Positions 1 through 6,961 of a stretch of DNA of 13,202 nt are shown piece after piece. This DNA is from CAVPGH01 sp046726955 (lineage in GTDB: Bacteria > Acidobacteriota > Vicinamibacteria > Fen-336): contig JBKPBQ010000430.1 of the NCBI GenBank assembly GCA_046726955.1, positions 1 to 13,202 on the forward strand. Reading direction: 5' to 3'. Each line of letters begins with the position of its first letter. Position 1 is the first letter of the stretch. The position numbers and the translations under genes are program-made. The notes below the pieces were generated by a model. That model made no database searches, was not told where the DNA came from, and worked only from the letters and a program-made list of their open reading frames with translations.

Positions 1-1
1 G

Positions 2-1213
2 TGGGTCGCTTTCCGTTCGGGCGGCGGGTACTACGGATGGGCGCCGCTTTCCCCCGAGTTCGGCTGGGACTCCGGTGCCGGCTTCCGTGTCGGTAACTTC
101 GGCTTCGACGTCGCGCTCGACCGCTACGTGGCTCCCCGCTCGTACGTCTTCATTCCGGAGCGCGCGTTCCTCGACCCGGTGCCGCGGTACGTCCTGCCAC
201 CCGCGCGCAACGAGGTGATCCTCCGCGAAACCCACAACATCACCGACTACCAGGTCGCGAACCGCGTTCCCGTGAACCGCGGCATCCCGGTCGCTCAGCT
301 GCAGCGCGCGATCGGCCGTGCGGTCCCCACCACGCACGTGGTGGATGTGGATTCGGCGGCCGCGGCGCGGCGGCGCCAGGCCGCGCGGAACGAGGTGCCC
401 GTATTCCGACCGACGGTGCAGGGCACCAAGGACCGCATCGCGACTCGGGGTCCTGCGCAAACGGAGCCGCGTGGGACGGCGATCCCGCGCGACCAGGAGC
501 GGCAGCGGCGGGCCGACGCCCAGCGCGAGGAGGCGCGGCAGCGCGAGCAGCAGAGAGAGCAGCAGCAGGCCGAGGCGCGTAAGCAAGCCGACCAGCGCCG
601 ACAGACGGACGAGCAAAAGCAGGCCGAAGCGCGGAAGCAGGCCGCGGAGCGTCGACAAGCCGAGCAGCAGAAGCAGGCCGATGCGAAGCGGCAGGCCGCG
701 CAGCGGCAGCAGGAGGACCAGCAGCGCCGCGCCCAGGTGAAGCAGCAGCAGGAGAGCGAGCGGCAGAAGCGCGCGGAGCAGCAACACCAGCAGCAGCAGG
801 CCCAGGCCGAGCGCCGGGCGCAGCAGCAGCGTGAGGAGCAGCAGCGGCAGCAGAAGGCGCAGGCGCAGCAGCAGCAACGGGACGAGCAACGGCAGCGCGA
901 CGCGGAGCGGAGGGCCCAGATCCAGCAGCAACAGGACAAGCAGCGGCAGCAGCGCGAGCAGCAGCAGGCCCAGGCGGAGCGCCAGCGCGCCCAGCAGCAG
1001 CACGACGCGCAGGTCCGGGCGCAGCAGCAGCAGGCACAGCAGCAACGCGAGCAGCAGCTCCGAGCGCAGCAGCGGCAGCAGCAGCAGCAGGAGCAGCAAC
1101 GCCAGGCCCAGGCTCAGGCCGAGAAACAGCAGGCGAAACAGCCGGCAAAGCAGCCGGCGAAGCAGCAGCCCAAGCAGAAGGACAAGGAAAAGGACAAAGA
1201 GAATCCGCAGTAA
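2..1213 (+). CDS. Q/R/A/E-rich coiled-coil protein with YGWAPL-type N-terminal region (5' end missing)
   Basis: The reading frame is open from base 2 and ends at TAA 1211-1213, so at least 403 residues are present and the true start lies outside the window. The first part, to about base 480, is globular: it begins with aromatic and glycine-rich sequence (GGGYYGWAPLSPEFGW) and continues with VPRYVLPP and an ITDYQVANRVPVNRGIPV stretch. This recalls the DUF6600-type proteins of Acidobacteriota and Gemmatimonadota, in which repeated GWxP segments precede a low-complexity tail. From about 480 to 1150 the protein is almost entirely Q, A, R, E and K in register typical of a long charged helix or coiled coil. 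It closes with a lysine-rich tail (KQPAKQPAKQ, then KDKEKDKE). A secreted or envelope location is likely from the family but the signal peptide is not visible. The molecular role is unknown. Confidence 0.75.
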   Translation, partial: WVAFRSGGGYYGWAPLSPEFGWDSGAGFRVGNFGFDVALDRYVAPRSYVFIPERAFLDPVPRYVLPPARNEVILRETHNITDYQVANRVPVNRGIPVAQLQRAIGRAVPTTHVVDVDSAAAARRRQAARNEVPVFRPTVQGTKDRIATRGPAQTEPRGTAIPRDQERQRRADAQREEARQREQQREQQQAEARKQADQRRQTDEQKQAEARKQAAERRQAEQQKQADAKRQAAQRQQEDQQRRAQVKQQQESERQKRAEQQHQQQQAQAERRAQQQREEQQRQQKAQAQQQQRDEQRQRDAERRAQIQQQQDKQRQQREQQQAQAERQRAQQQHDAQVRAQQQQAQQQREQQLRAQQRQQQQQEQQRQAQAQAEKQQAKQPAKQPAKQQPKQKDKEKDKENPQ

Positions 1214-1234
1214 GCTTGGGAAGACCGATCGACG

Positions 1235-1274
1235 ACGGGCGGCTGTCCTACGGGATGGCCGCCCGTTCTGTCTT
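1235..1274 (+). terminator. Hairpin terminator after the Q-rich gene
   Basis: A perfect 9-bp inverted repeat, ACGGGCGGC (1235-1243) and GCCGCCCGT (1258-1266), encloses a 14-base loop and is followed by TCTGTCTT. It lies 22 bases after the stop codon and between convergent genes, which fits a rho-independent terminator for the plus-strand gene. The T tract is imperfect. The other side has no T tract, so it is a weaker terminator for the dehydrogenase. Confidence 0.6.
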
Positions 1275-1307
1275 GACCGAAGCGAGAGGAACGACTGGCT
1301 GCGGTCG

Positions 1308-2327
1308 TCAGCTCCCGGTCGTGAGGACGACCCGGAAGCGTGCCTCGCCGCTCATCATCCGGTCGTAGGCCTCCGCGGCACGCTCTAGCGGGAAGATCTC
1401 GTTCATGGGGTGCACGCCGTTACGTGCGCTGAACGCCAGCGTGTCCTGCGAATCCGCGGACGTGCCGGAGGGCCACCCGAGGACCCGCCGGCGTCCGCCG
1501 ATGAGGAGGAGGGACGACACCTCGATCGGCTCGTGCGCGGCCCCGAGCACCACGAACGTCCCGTCGATCGCGAGCCCGCCGATGGCGGCAGTCATGGCCT
1601 TGCCGTTCGTGACGGTGGCGAGCACGACCTTGGCGCCCCCCAGTGCAGACAGCTGCTTCGCGGGGTCGCTAGCCTGGCTGTCGATGTAGTGGTGGGCTCC
1701 GAGCCGGCGGGCCAGCGGCTCCTTGTCGTTGCCGCGCGCGATCGCGACGGTCTCGTAACCCATCCGCGCCGCGAACTGGATGCCGAGGTGGCCGAGCCCT
1801 CCGATTCCGAGGACGGCCACGAGGTCGCCCGACTGCGCGCCGGCGTGACGCAAGGAATTGAAGGTCGTGACGCCGGCGCACATGAGCGGCCCCGCGTCGG
1901 TCGGGGAGAGGCTGTCGGGAATTCGCGCCAGCGCGACGGCCGGCGCGGTCACATAGTCGGCGTGGCCGCCGTCGAAGGTGATTCCTGGGATCTGGGCGTA
2001 ACGGCAGGTCAGGAAGTCGCCGCGGCGACAGGAGGCGCAGTGCCCGCAATGGCCCCCGTGCCACCCGAGGCCGACGCGCGCGCCCTTCGTGAAATCCTCG
2101 ACACCGGGGCCGATGGCATCGACGATGCCGGCGACCTCGTGGCCCGGCACCCGAGGGTACGCGATGCCGGGCCAGAGGCCTTCCTTGGTGAGCGAGTCGC
2201 TGTGGCAGATGCCGGAGGCCTGTACCTTGACCCGGACCATGCCCGGGCCGGGCTCAGCGATCTCGCGTTGGACGATCTCGAAGGGGCCCTTGGCCGCCCG
2301 GACCTGGGCGGCCCGCATCTGCGCCAT
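1308..2327 (-). CDS. Zinc-dependent alcohol dehydrogenase (MDR superfamily)
   Basis: The 339-residue length is normal for a bacterial medium-chain zinc alcohol dehydrogenase, a cytoplasmic enzyme interconverting alcohols and aldehydes with NAD(P)H. Catalytic zinc ligands are visible as C41 in GICHSD, H63-E64 in PGHE and C150 in the LMCAG segment. The structural zinc lobe has four cysteines, C94, C97, C100 and C108. The Rossmann nucleotide-binding motif is GIGGLG at 174-179. The segment AIARGNDK after the second beta strand of the fold lacks the usual acidic residue, so NADP(H) is possible, but cofactor choice is not certain. The best match is the AdhP or cinnamyl-alcohol-dehydrogenase-like group. 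The gene starts 11 bases after the stop of the upstream small membrane protein gene, so the two are probably co-transcribed. ATG at 2327 is used; an ATG three codons later is a possible alternative. The ribosome site is weak. Confidence 0.93.
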   Translation of the reverse strand: MAQMRAAQVRAAKGPFEIVQREIAEPGPGMVRVKVQASGICHSDSLTKEGLWPGIAYPRVPGHEVAGIVDAIGPGVEDFTKGARVGLGWHGGHCGHCASCRRGDFLTCRYAQIPGITFDGGHADYVTAPAVALARIPDSLSPTDAGPLMCAGVTTFNSLRHAGAQSGDLVAVLGIGGLGHLGIQFAARMGYETVAIARGNDKEPLARRLGAHHYIDSQASDPAKQLSALGGAKVVLATVTNGKAMTAAIGGLAIDGTFVVLGAAHEPIEVSSLLLIGGRRRVLGWPSGTSADSQDTLAFSARNGVHPMNEIFPLERAAEAYDRMMSGEARFRVVLTTGS

Positions 2328-2338
2328 GGGCGGCGACC

Positions 2339-2638
2339 CTAGGCCAGTCGCCTACGCCGGCCGTGGCTTCCGGAAGCCAGGTGAACGAGAGCCACGAAGA
2401 TCGCCGCGCCGATGATCGACCACAGGATCGGGAACGGGTGGCCGTCCACGCGGACGACGAGCGGCTCCCCGAGGTGCAGCTGGCGCGCGATCCAGGGACC
2501 GATCATCGCGCCGATGAAGCCCACCACGGTGGACACGAGCAGGCCGCCGCGCGTCCCTCCTGCGATCTCCCTGCCGATGGCGCCGACGACGGCCGCGATC
2601 AGGATCAGTAGAAGCAGCTCGGGCAACGTGATTGTCAT
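2339..2638 (-). CDS. GlsB/YeaQ/YmgE-family small membrane protein
   Basis: This 99-residue protein has three hydrophobic segments at about 7-25, 33-54 and 70-90. It also has the glycine-rich pattern of the transglycosylase-associated family (VVGFIGAMIGPWIARQL followed by a hydrophilic turn), and ends in a basic tail RRRR. Family members are inner-membrane proteins often induced by stress; their biochemical role is unknown. ATG at 2638 was chosen because it has a purine-rich site GGGAGAG (2643-2649) at good distance. The longer reading frame to 2692 would only add the translation of a 21-bp tandem duplication. It is first in a two-gene unit with the alcohol dehydrogenase. The inserted segment LGEPLVVRVDGHPFP between helices 2 and 3 is longer than in the shortest family members. 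Confidence 0.82.
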   Translation of the reverse strand: MTITLPELLLLILIAAVVGAIGREIAGGTRGGLLVSTVVGFIGAMIGPWIARQLHLGEPLVVRVDGHPFPILWSIIGAAIFVALVHLASGSHGRRRRLA

Positions 2639-2640
2639 GG

Positions 2641-2682
2641 GACTCTCCCGTTTTGCATACAGACTCTCCCGTTTTGCATACA
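2641..2682. repeat. Perfect 21-bp tandem duplication in the leader of the small membrane protein gene
   Basis: Bases 2641-2661 and 2662-2682 are identical. Each unit, read on the minus strand, holds the ribosome-site-like GGGAGAG and an ATGCAAAAC segment. The copy next to the gene supplies the ribosome binding site; the second copy lies 21 bases upstream. Because the unit is a multiple of three, the reading frame above the start codon stays open through both copies. Confidence 0.95.
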
Positions 2683-2695
2683 GGTGGTGCAAAAC
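2671..2695. promoter_or_regulatory. 8-bp inverted repeat upstream of the membrane protein/dehydrogenase operon
   Basis: GTTTTGCA (2671-2678) and TGCAAAAC (2688-2695) are exact reverse complements separated by 9 bases. The site lies just upstream of the ribosome site and shares its left arm with the tandem duplication, so the same arm occurs again at 2650-2657. Size and symmetry fit an operator for a dimeric regulator; an RNA hairpin is the alternative. No regulator can be named. Confidence 0.45.
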
Positions 2696-2831
2696 CCGGG
2701 CCGCGGGCCAGGGAAGCGGTGTCGAGACCTAAGTCCTTGACCCCATGGACGGCCGCCGCCGGGGGATTCCCCCGCTCTGCAGGCGAAGGGACCAGGAATT
2801 ACAAGCCGGGCCATCGTGCAGGCAGATGCCC

Positions 2832-5609
2832 TCACTCGTGCCGCAGCGCGGTCGCCGGGTCGATCCGGGACGCCCGCCGCGCCGGAGCGTAGGCGGCCAG
2901 GAGCGCGCTGCCGAGCAGGAGAGTCACGGCCAGCGAGAAAGTGAGAGGGTCGTTGGCCCTCATTCCGTAAAGGAACGAGGCGACGAACCTCGACGTGGCC
3001 AGCGCGACGATCATGCCGATCGCCAGCCCGGTGGCGACCAGCACCAGGACCTCCCGCAAGACCATCCTCACCACCCCGCCGCGCGGTGCCCCGAGCGCCA
3101 TCCGGACGCCGATCTCGCCGGTGCGGCGGGCGACGTCGTACGAAACGGTTCCGTAAAGGCCGACGCCCGCGATCGCGAGCGCGAGGATCGCGAAGCCGGT
3201 GCACAGGCGCGCAAACGCGATCTGCTGGCCGATCGACGTCTCGATCTCCGCCGACTGTGTTCGAACGTCGGCGACCGGGATGCGCGCGTCCGCTCGACGC
3301 ACGACCTCGCGCACCGGCTCGACGTACCGCAGCGGGTCGCCCACCGTGCGCAGCACGTACACCATCTGATCCGGCTGCGGATAGCCTTGGTCGAACGGGA
3401 TGTAGACCACCGGCGGGATGGCCCTCGTCAGCCCGCCGTAGCGCGCATTCCTGGAGACGCCGATGATCTCCATGTCGCGCGCGACGAGGCCGGCCTCGCC
3501 CGCCTGCCGCAGGATCAGGCGCTGCCCGAGCGGATCACGGTCGCCGAAGTTCTCGCGGGCGAAGACCTCGTTCACCACGGCCACCGCCGGCGCCTCGCGG
3601 CGGTCGCTCTCGCCGAAATCCCGGCCCGCCCGGATCGGGATCTCCATCGTCGCGAAGAACGCCGGTCCGACGGTCAGGAAGCGGTTGGCCGGATTGGGTG
3701 GCGAGCCGGCGACGCCGATGGGCAGCCCGTGCTCGCCCTGGAGCATCGAGCTCCGCTCGAGGCTCGCGCTGCGCACGCCCGGTATCGCGCCGAACCGATC
3801 GCGCAAGTCGGCATAGAAGGACGTGATCTCCGGATCCGTGTGTCCTGCCTTCCGGGCATCCACCTGGAAGAGCAGCAGGTTCTCGTGGTTGAAGCCGAGC
3901 GCGATCGACTCCAGGTTCGAGAGCGTCCGCAGGAAGAGTCCCGCCGCCACCAGCATGAGCAGGGAGATGGCGATCTGCGACACGATCAACGGGCGGCTCG
4001 AGCCGACGCTTCGGGAACGGTACCCCGCCCGCGGCTTGCTCGTTCGCCTCGCTTGGAGGGCCGGCATCAAGTCGACGCGCGTGGTCTGCAGCGCCGGAGC
4101 GAGGCCGAACAGCACGCCGGTCACGAGCGAGAGCGCGGCCGCCACGCCCAACACGTGCCAGTTCAGCTCCGCGCGCAACGTGAAGTCCGGTCGGCCGCAG
4201 GCCAGCAGTACCGTGAGGAATCGAACGCCCGAGATCGCGAAGAGCACTCCCAGGACGCCTCCCAGCGAGGCCAGCAGGAGGCTCTCGGTCATCAGCTGTC
4301 GCACGATGCGGGATCGGCCGGCACCTATGCTCAGCCGGAGGGCGATCTCGCGTCTTCTCGCCGTGCCGCGGGCCAGGAGCAGGTTGGCGACGTTGGCGCA
4401 GGTCAGGCCGAGGATCAAGCCCACGAGCGTCATCAGCACGAGCAGCGGCTGCGAGTATTGCCGGCGCAGGCTGTCGAGCCCGCCGGCGCCTTCCTCGACC
4501 CGAAGCGCGGGAAGATTCGCCCTCTGCTCGTCGGTGGTGGCGGTGCCCGCGACCCATCGTTGGAATGCGGGCGCCAGCGTGGCCTCGGCCTGCGCGCGGC
4601 TCACGCCGGGGCGCAGGCGGGCCATGACCTGGATCCAGTAGTAGTTCCGAGCGAGGTAGTCTTCCGGCTGGAAGCCGAACGGCTTGCCTGCACCCAGCAG
4701 CTCGTTCGTGTGCATGGGGAGATAGAGGTCCGGCGACGCCGCGGGATCCACGCCGAAGAACTCGGGCGGCGTGACCCCGACCACGGTGAAGGGCAGGTTG
4801 TCGACGAGGATCGAATGCCCGGCGGCATTCTCGGCCCCGCCGAAACGCCTTCGACTGAATCCGTAGCTGACGACGGCCACTGCGGGCGCGCCGGGGCGGT
4901 CGTCGTCGGGCAGGATCAGCCGCCCGGCGGCGGGAGCAATGCCCAGCCCGCCGAAGTAGCCACCCGACACGTTCCAGCCGGTGGCGATGTCGGCGTGTCC
5001 GTCGACCGTCACGCTCGGCCGCCGCACCTGCCAGCCTTGGCAATGGGCGAACACAGTCGAGAACACCGAGTCGTACTGCTGGAACAGCTCGAGCGCCGGG
5101 AAGGGAAAGATGCCGGCCGTTACTCCCCGCTTCGGATCCTCGTACGTCGTGCCGCTCATGCCCAGCATGACGAAGTCGCGTCCGGTTTGCTTCGCGTGCC
5201 AGTTCAGGATGACGAGCGACTCGGGATCGGGTATCGGCAGCGAGCGCAACAGGAGCGAGTCCATGAAGCTGTAGATCGCGGCAGTGGCGCCGATCCCCAG
5301 CGCGATGGACAGGACGGCGAGGGCGGCGAACGTCTTGCTGGCGGCCATGGCGCGGAGGGCGTATCGCAGGTCGGAGCCGAGGGAGTCGAGCCAGGCGATG
5401 AGCCAGACGTCCCTCGCCTGCTCGGCGGCGAGCGTCGTGTTGCCGAGTTGTCGGCGCGCGCTCGCCGCGGCCGCCTCGGGGTCGAGGCCTTCGCGAGCTT
5501 TCTCGGCCGCGAGCATCGCGCGGTGGAATTCCATTTCTTCGGCCAGCTCCCGGTCGAAACGGTCACGGCGGAAGAGGAATCGCAGCCGGTTCGAGAACCG
5601 CGCCCACAT
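2832..5609 (-). CDS. ADOP-type ABC transporter permease (duplicated MacB/FtsX-like, no ATPase)
   Basis: The protein has 925 residues. Residues 1-65 form the soluble permease prefix region (FRRDRFDRELAEEMEFHRAM, then GLDPEAAAASARRQLGN) found in acidobacterial duplicated orphan permeases. The first membrane segment is at about 93-115, followed by a MacB-like periplasmic core to about 375. A FtsX-type block lies near 387-510, with a CANVANLLLARG motif and the family signature RRREIALRLSIGAGRSRIVRQL. The module is then repeated: a membrane segment at about 541-562, a second periplasmic domain (VGPAFFATMEIPIRAGRDF), and three final helices near 803-826, 853-873 and 892-913 with RRTGEIGVRMALGA. It ends in the usual PARRASRIDPATALRHE tail. 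No ATPase gene is adjacent, as is normal for this group. The substrate is unknown; the parent family works in efflux and in envelope tension coupling. It begins 2 bases after the padR-type gene. Confidence 0.93.
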   Translation of the reverse strand: MWARFSNRLRFLFRRDRFDRELAEEMEFHRAMLAAEKAREGLDPEAAAASARRQLGNTTLAAEQARDVWLIAWLDSLGSDLRYALRAMAASKTFAALAVLSIALGIGATAAIYSFMDSLLLRSLPIPDPESLVILNWHAKQTGRDFVMLGMSGTTYEDPKRGVTAGIFPFPALELFQQYDSVFSTVFAHCQGWQVRRPSVTVDGHADIATGWNVSGGYFGGLGIAPAAGRLILPDDDRPGAPAVAVVSYGFSRRRFGGAENAAGHSILVDNLPFTVVGVTPPEFFGVDPAASPDLYLPMHTNELLGAGKPFGFQPEDYLARNYYWIQVMARLRPGVSRAQAEATLAPAFQRWVAGTATTDEQRANLPALRVEEGAGGLDSLRRQYSQPLLVLMTLVGLILGLTCANVANLLLARGTARRREIALRLSIGAGRSRIVRQLMTESLLLASLGGVLGVLFAISGVRFLTVLLACGRPDFTLRAELNWHVLGVAAALSLVTGVLFGLAPALQTTRVDLMPALQARRTSKPRAGYRSRSVGSSRPLIVSQIAISLLMLVAAGLFLRTLSNLESIALGFNHENLLLFQVDARKAGHTDPEITSFYADLRDRFGAIPGVRSASLERSSMLQGEHGLPIGVAGSPPNPANRFLTVGPAFFATMEIPIRAGRDFGESDRREAPAVAVVNEVFARENFGDRDPLGQRLILRQAGEAGLVARDMEIIGVSRNARYGGLTRAIPPVVYIPFDQGYPQPDQMVYVLRTVGDPLRYVEPVREVVRRADARIPVADVRTQSAEIETSIGQQIAFARLCTGFAILALAIAGVGLYGTVSYDVARRTGEIGVRMALGAPRGGVVRMVLREVLVLVATGLAIGMIVALATSRFVASFLYGMRANDPLTFSLAVTLLLGSALLAAYAPARRASRIDPATALRHE

Positions 5610-5611
5610 GG

Positions 5612-5953
5612 TCAGGCCTTGGCGAGGATCGCGGCGATCGCGCCCGTCATGAGCTGGAATCCCTCCGCCTCCTGGGCGAGCCGCTTGCGGCCGGAGGGCG
5701 TGATGCGGTAGATCCGCGCCCGGCGTTTCAGCTCCGACTCGCCCCAGGCCGCCTGCACCCAGTCGTTGACGAGCAGGCGCTGCAGGGCCGGATAGAGCGA
5801 GCTCTCGCCGATTTTCAACACGTCTCCCGAGACGCGCTCGAGGTGGCGGGCGATGGCGTAGCCGTGGGCGGGGCCGCGGCTCAGCGTCTTGAGGATCAGC
5901 ATCTCGAGCGTACCCGGCAGCAGCTCGGAGCTGAGGGACGTGCGGTTACGCAT
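5612..5953 (-). CDS. PadR-family transcriptional regulator
   Basis: This 113-residue protein is a short, single-domain (PadR-s1-like) winged helix regulator. The N-terminal LLPGTLEMLILKTLSRGPAH leads into HGYAIARHLER, the recognition helix region is ESSLYPALQRL at 50-60, and the wing is IYRITPSGRKRL at 81-92. A C-terminal helix follows for dimer contact. Its stop codon lies 2 bases before the permease start, so the two are almost certainly one transcript, with likely translational coupling. PadR-permease pairs of this kind are common in Acidobacteriota, where the regulator probably represses its own operon. The ribosome site before ATG 5953 is weak: the nearest AAGG is rather far, and an overlapping out-of-frame ATG lies just upstream. 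The ligand is unknown. Confidence 0.92.
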   Translation of the reverse strand: MRNRTSLSSELLPGTLEMLILKTLSRGPAHGYAIARHLERVSGDVLKIGESSLYPALQRLLVNDWVQAAWGESELKRRARIYRITPSGRKRLAQEAEGFQLMTGAIAAILAKA

Positions 5954-6002
5954 CGATCATCAATGCCTTGTTTATCGATGTCTTGATACCGCGGCCGGTC
6001 AA
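5951..6002 (-). promoter_or_regulatory. Putative padR operator/promoter: inverted repeat CATCGAT-N16-ATCGATG
   Basis: CATCGAT (5951-5957) and ATCGATG (5974-5980) are perfect inverted copies with a 16-base spacer. The left arm covers the padR start codon. Upstream on the minus strand, TTGACC (5997-6002) resembles a -35 box. A good -10 is not clear; ATCGAT at 5974-5979 lies 17 bases away and overlaps the right arm. Position and symmetry fit autorepression by the PadR protein, but this is inference. Confidence 0.4.
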
Positions 6003-6121
6003 ACCAGTCAAGAGAATTCTGGAGGCTCCAGACCCGGAGGGTTTTGAGTTACGTCGGCACCGCCCCTCGGATGAGGAGACTGGACGATGTGACCGTCGCA
6101 GAGTGAGATACTGCCGTTCCG

Positions 6122-6921
6122 ATGATCGAGACGCTACGGTTGACCTCGTGTCAAGCACCTATCGCAGAGGCGTTCTGTGCCGAGGTCGCACGCTACCTCG
6201 GTGCGCACCTCGGAATCGCCGTCGAGTTCGTCGACGGCATCCCGTGGGAGGAGCGCCTCCGCGAGTTCGACGCGGGACGGATCCACGTTTGCTGGATGTG
6301 CGGTCTCCCGTACGTCTGGCGCGCGGACCGACCGCATCCGCCCCTGGAGCTTCTCGCCGCTCCCGTTCCGGCCGGCCCCGCTATGAGGATCAGCCGCAGT
6401 ACTTTTCCGACGTCGTCGTGCGACGCGACCGCCCATGGTCGTGCTTCGCAGAGCTCGAGCGGACGATCTGGGCCTACAACGACGAGACCTCGCATTCCGG
6501 ATACAACCTGTCCCGTCATCATCTGGCGCGGGCTGGGAAGGACGGGAGCTTCTTCGGGCGTGTGGTGGCTGCCGGCAGCCACGAGGCGATCGTGGAGCTG
6601 TTGTTGGAGGGGGACGTCGACGCCGCCGCGGTGGATAGCACGGTGCTCGACCTCCTCCGCCGACGCGATCCGAGTCTCGGGTCGCGTTTGCGGATCATCG
6701 AGACCTGGGATCCCAGCCCGAGCCCGCCCTGGGTGGTATTGGCGACGGTTCCCGCTGCGCTACGAGCCGCCCTGAGGGCCGCCTTCCTGGCCCTGGGCCA
6801 CGATCCGCGAGGACGGTCCGTCCTGGCCACGGGCCTGACGGCAAGGTTCGCAGGCGTCACCGCCGCCGACTACGATCCTATCCGGCGCATCGCCCAGCAA
6901 GCTCGAGGCGTCGAGTTGTAG
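6122..6921 (+). pseudogene. PhnD-like periplasmic-binding-fold protein, interrupted by a frameshift
   Basis: Two reading frames together encode one protein of about 266 residues of the phosphonate-binding (PhnD/SsuA/transferrin-like) superfamily. The first part starts at ATG 6122 (MIETLRLTSCQAPIAEAF) and runs through VEFVDGIPWEERLREFDAGRI and VCWMCGLPYV to LLAAPVPAGP. The rest continues in another frame as RYEDQPQYFSDVVVRRD, through WAYNDETSHSGYN, where the SHSG turn matches the ligand-binding loop of the fold, then VDAAAVDSTVL and YDPIRRIAQQARGVEL. The change of frame falls at the C run 6376-6379; one extra C restores the frame. No signal peptide or lipobox is visible, so this looks like a stand-alone soluble member and not the usual transporter subunit. 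No permease or ATPase is adjacent. A sequencing or assembly error in the run is a real alternative to true gene loss. Confidence 0.75.
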
Positions 6922-6961
6922 TCGACTGAGAGGCCTATCGTCAAATCGGGGAGCGTAACCC

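Noticed and set aside
240..1148. Minus-strand open frame of about 300 codons rich in Ala and Pro opposite the Q-rich gene
   Set aside because: It results from the repetitive CAG/GCG codons on the other strand and has no start signal or domain.
1269..1274. TGTCTT as a further ECF41-type -10 box
   Set aside because: No TGTCACA-like box lies 16 bases upstream; the bases there are part of the terminator hairpin loop.
2641..2682. Start of a CRISPR array
   Set aside because: There are only two directly abutting copies with no spacer, and no cas genes.
2760..2774. CGGGGG-ATT-CCCCCG hairpin after the permease gene as a terminator
   Set aside because: The stem is only 6 bp with a 3-base loop and has no T tract on either strand.
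2745..5711. A 988-codon plus-strand open frame opposite the permease
   Set aside because: It is the complement of a gene with clear family motifs throughout. Its translation is rich in R, H, Q, D and G with no domain pattern, as expected for an antisense frame in GC-rich DNA.
5968..6380. N-terminal part of the long plus-strand frame 5968-6921 as a true gene start
   Set aside because: Its sequence before about 6380 is R-rich and unlike any binding protein, whereas the other frame from 6122 gives the expected PhnD-like N-terminus.
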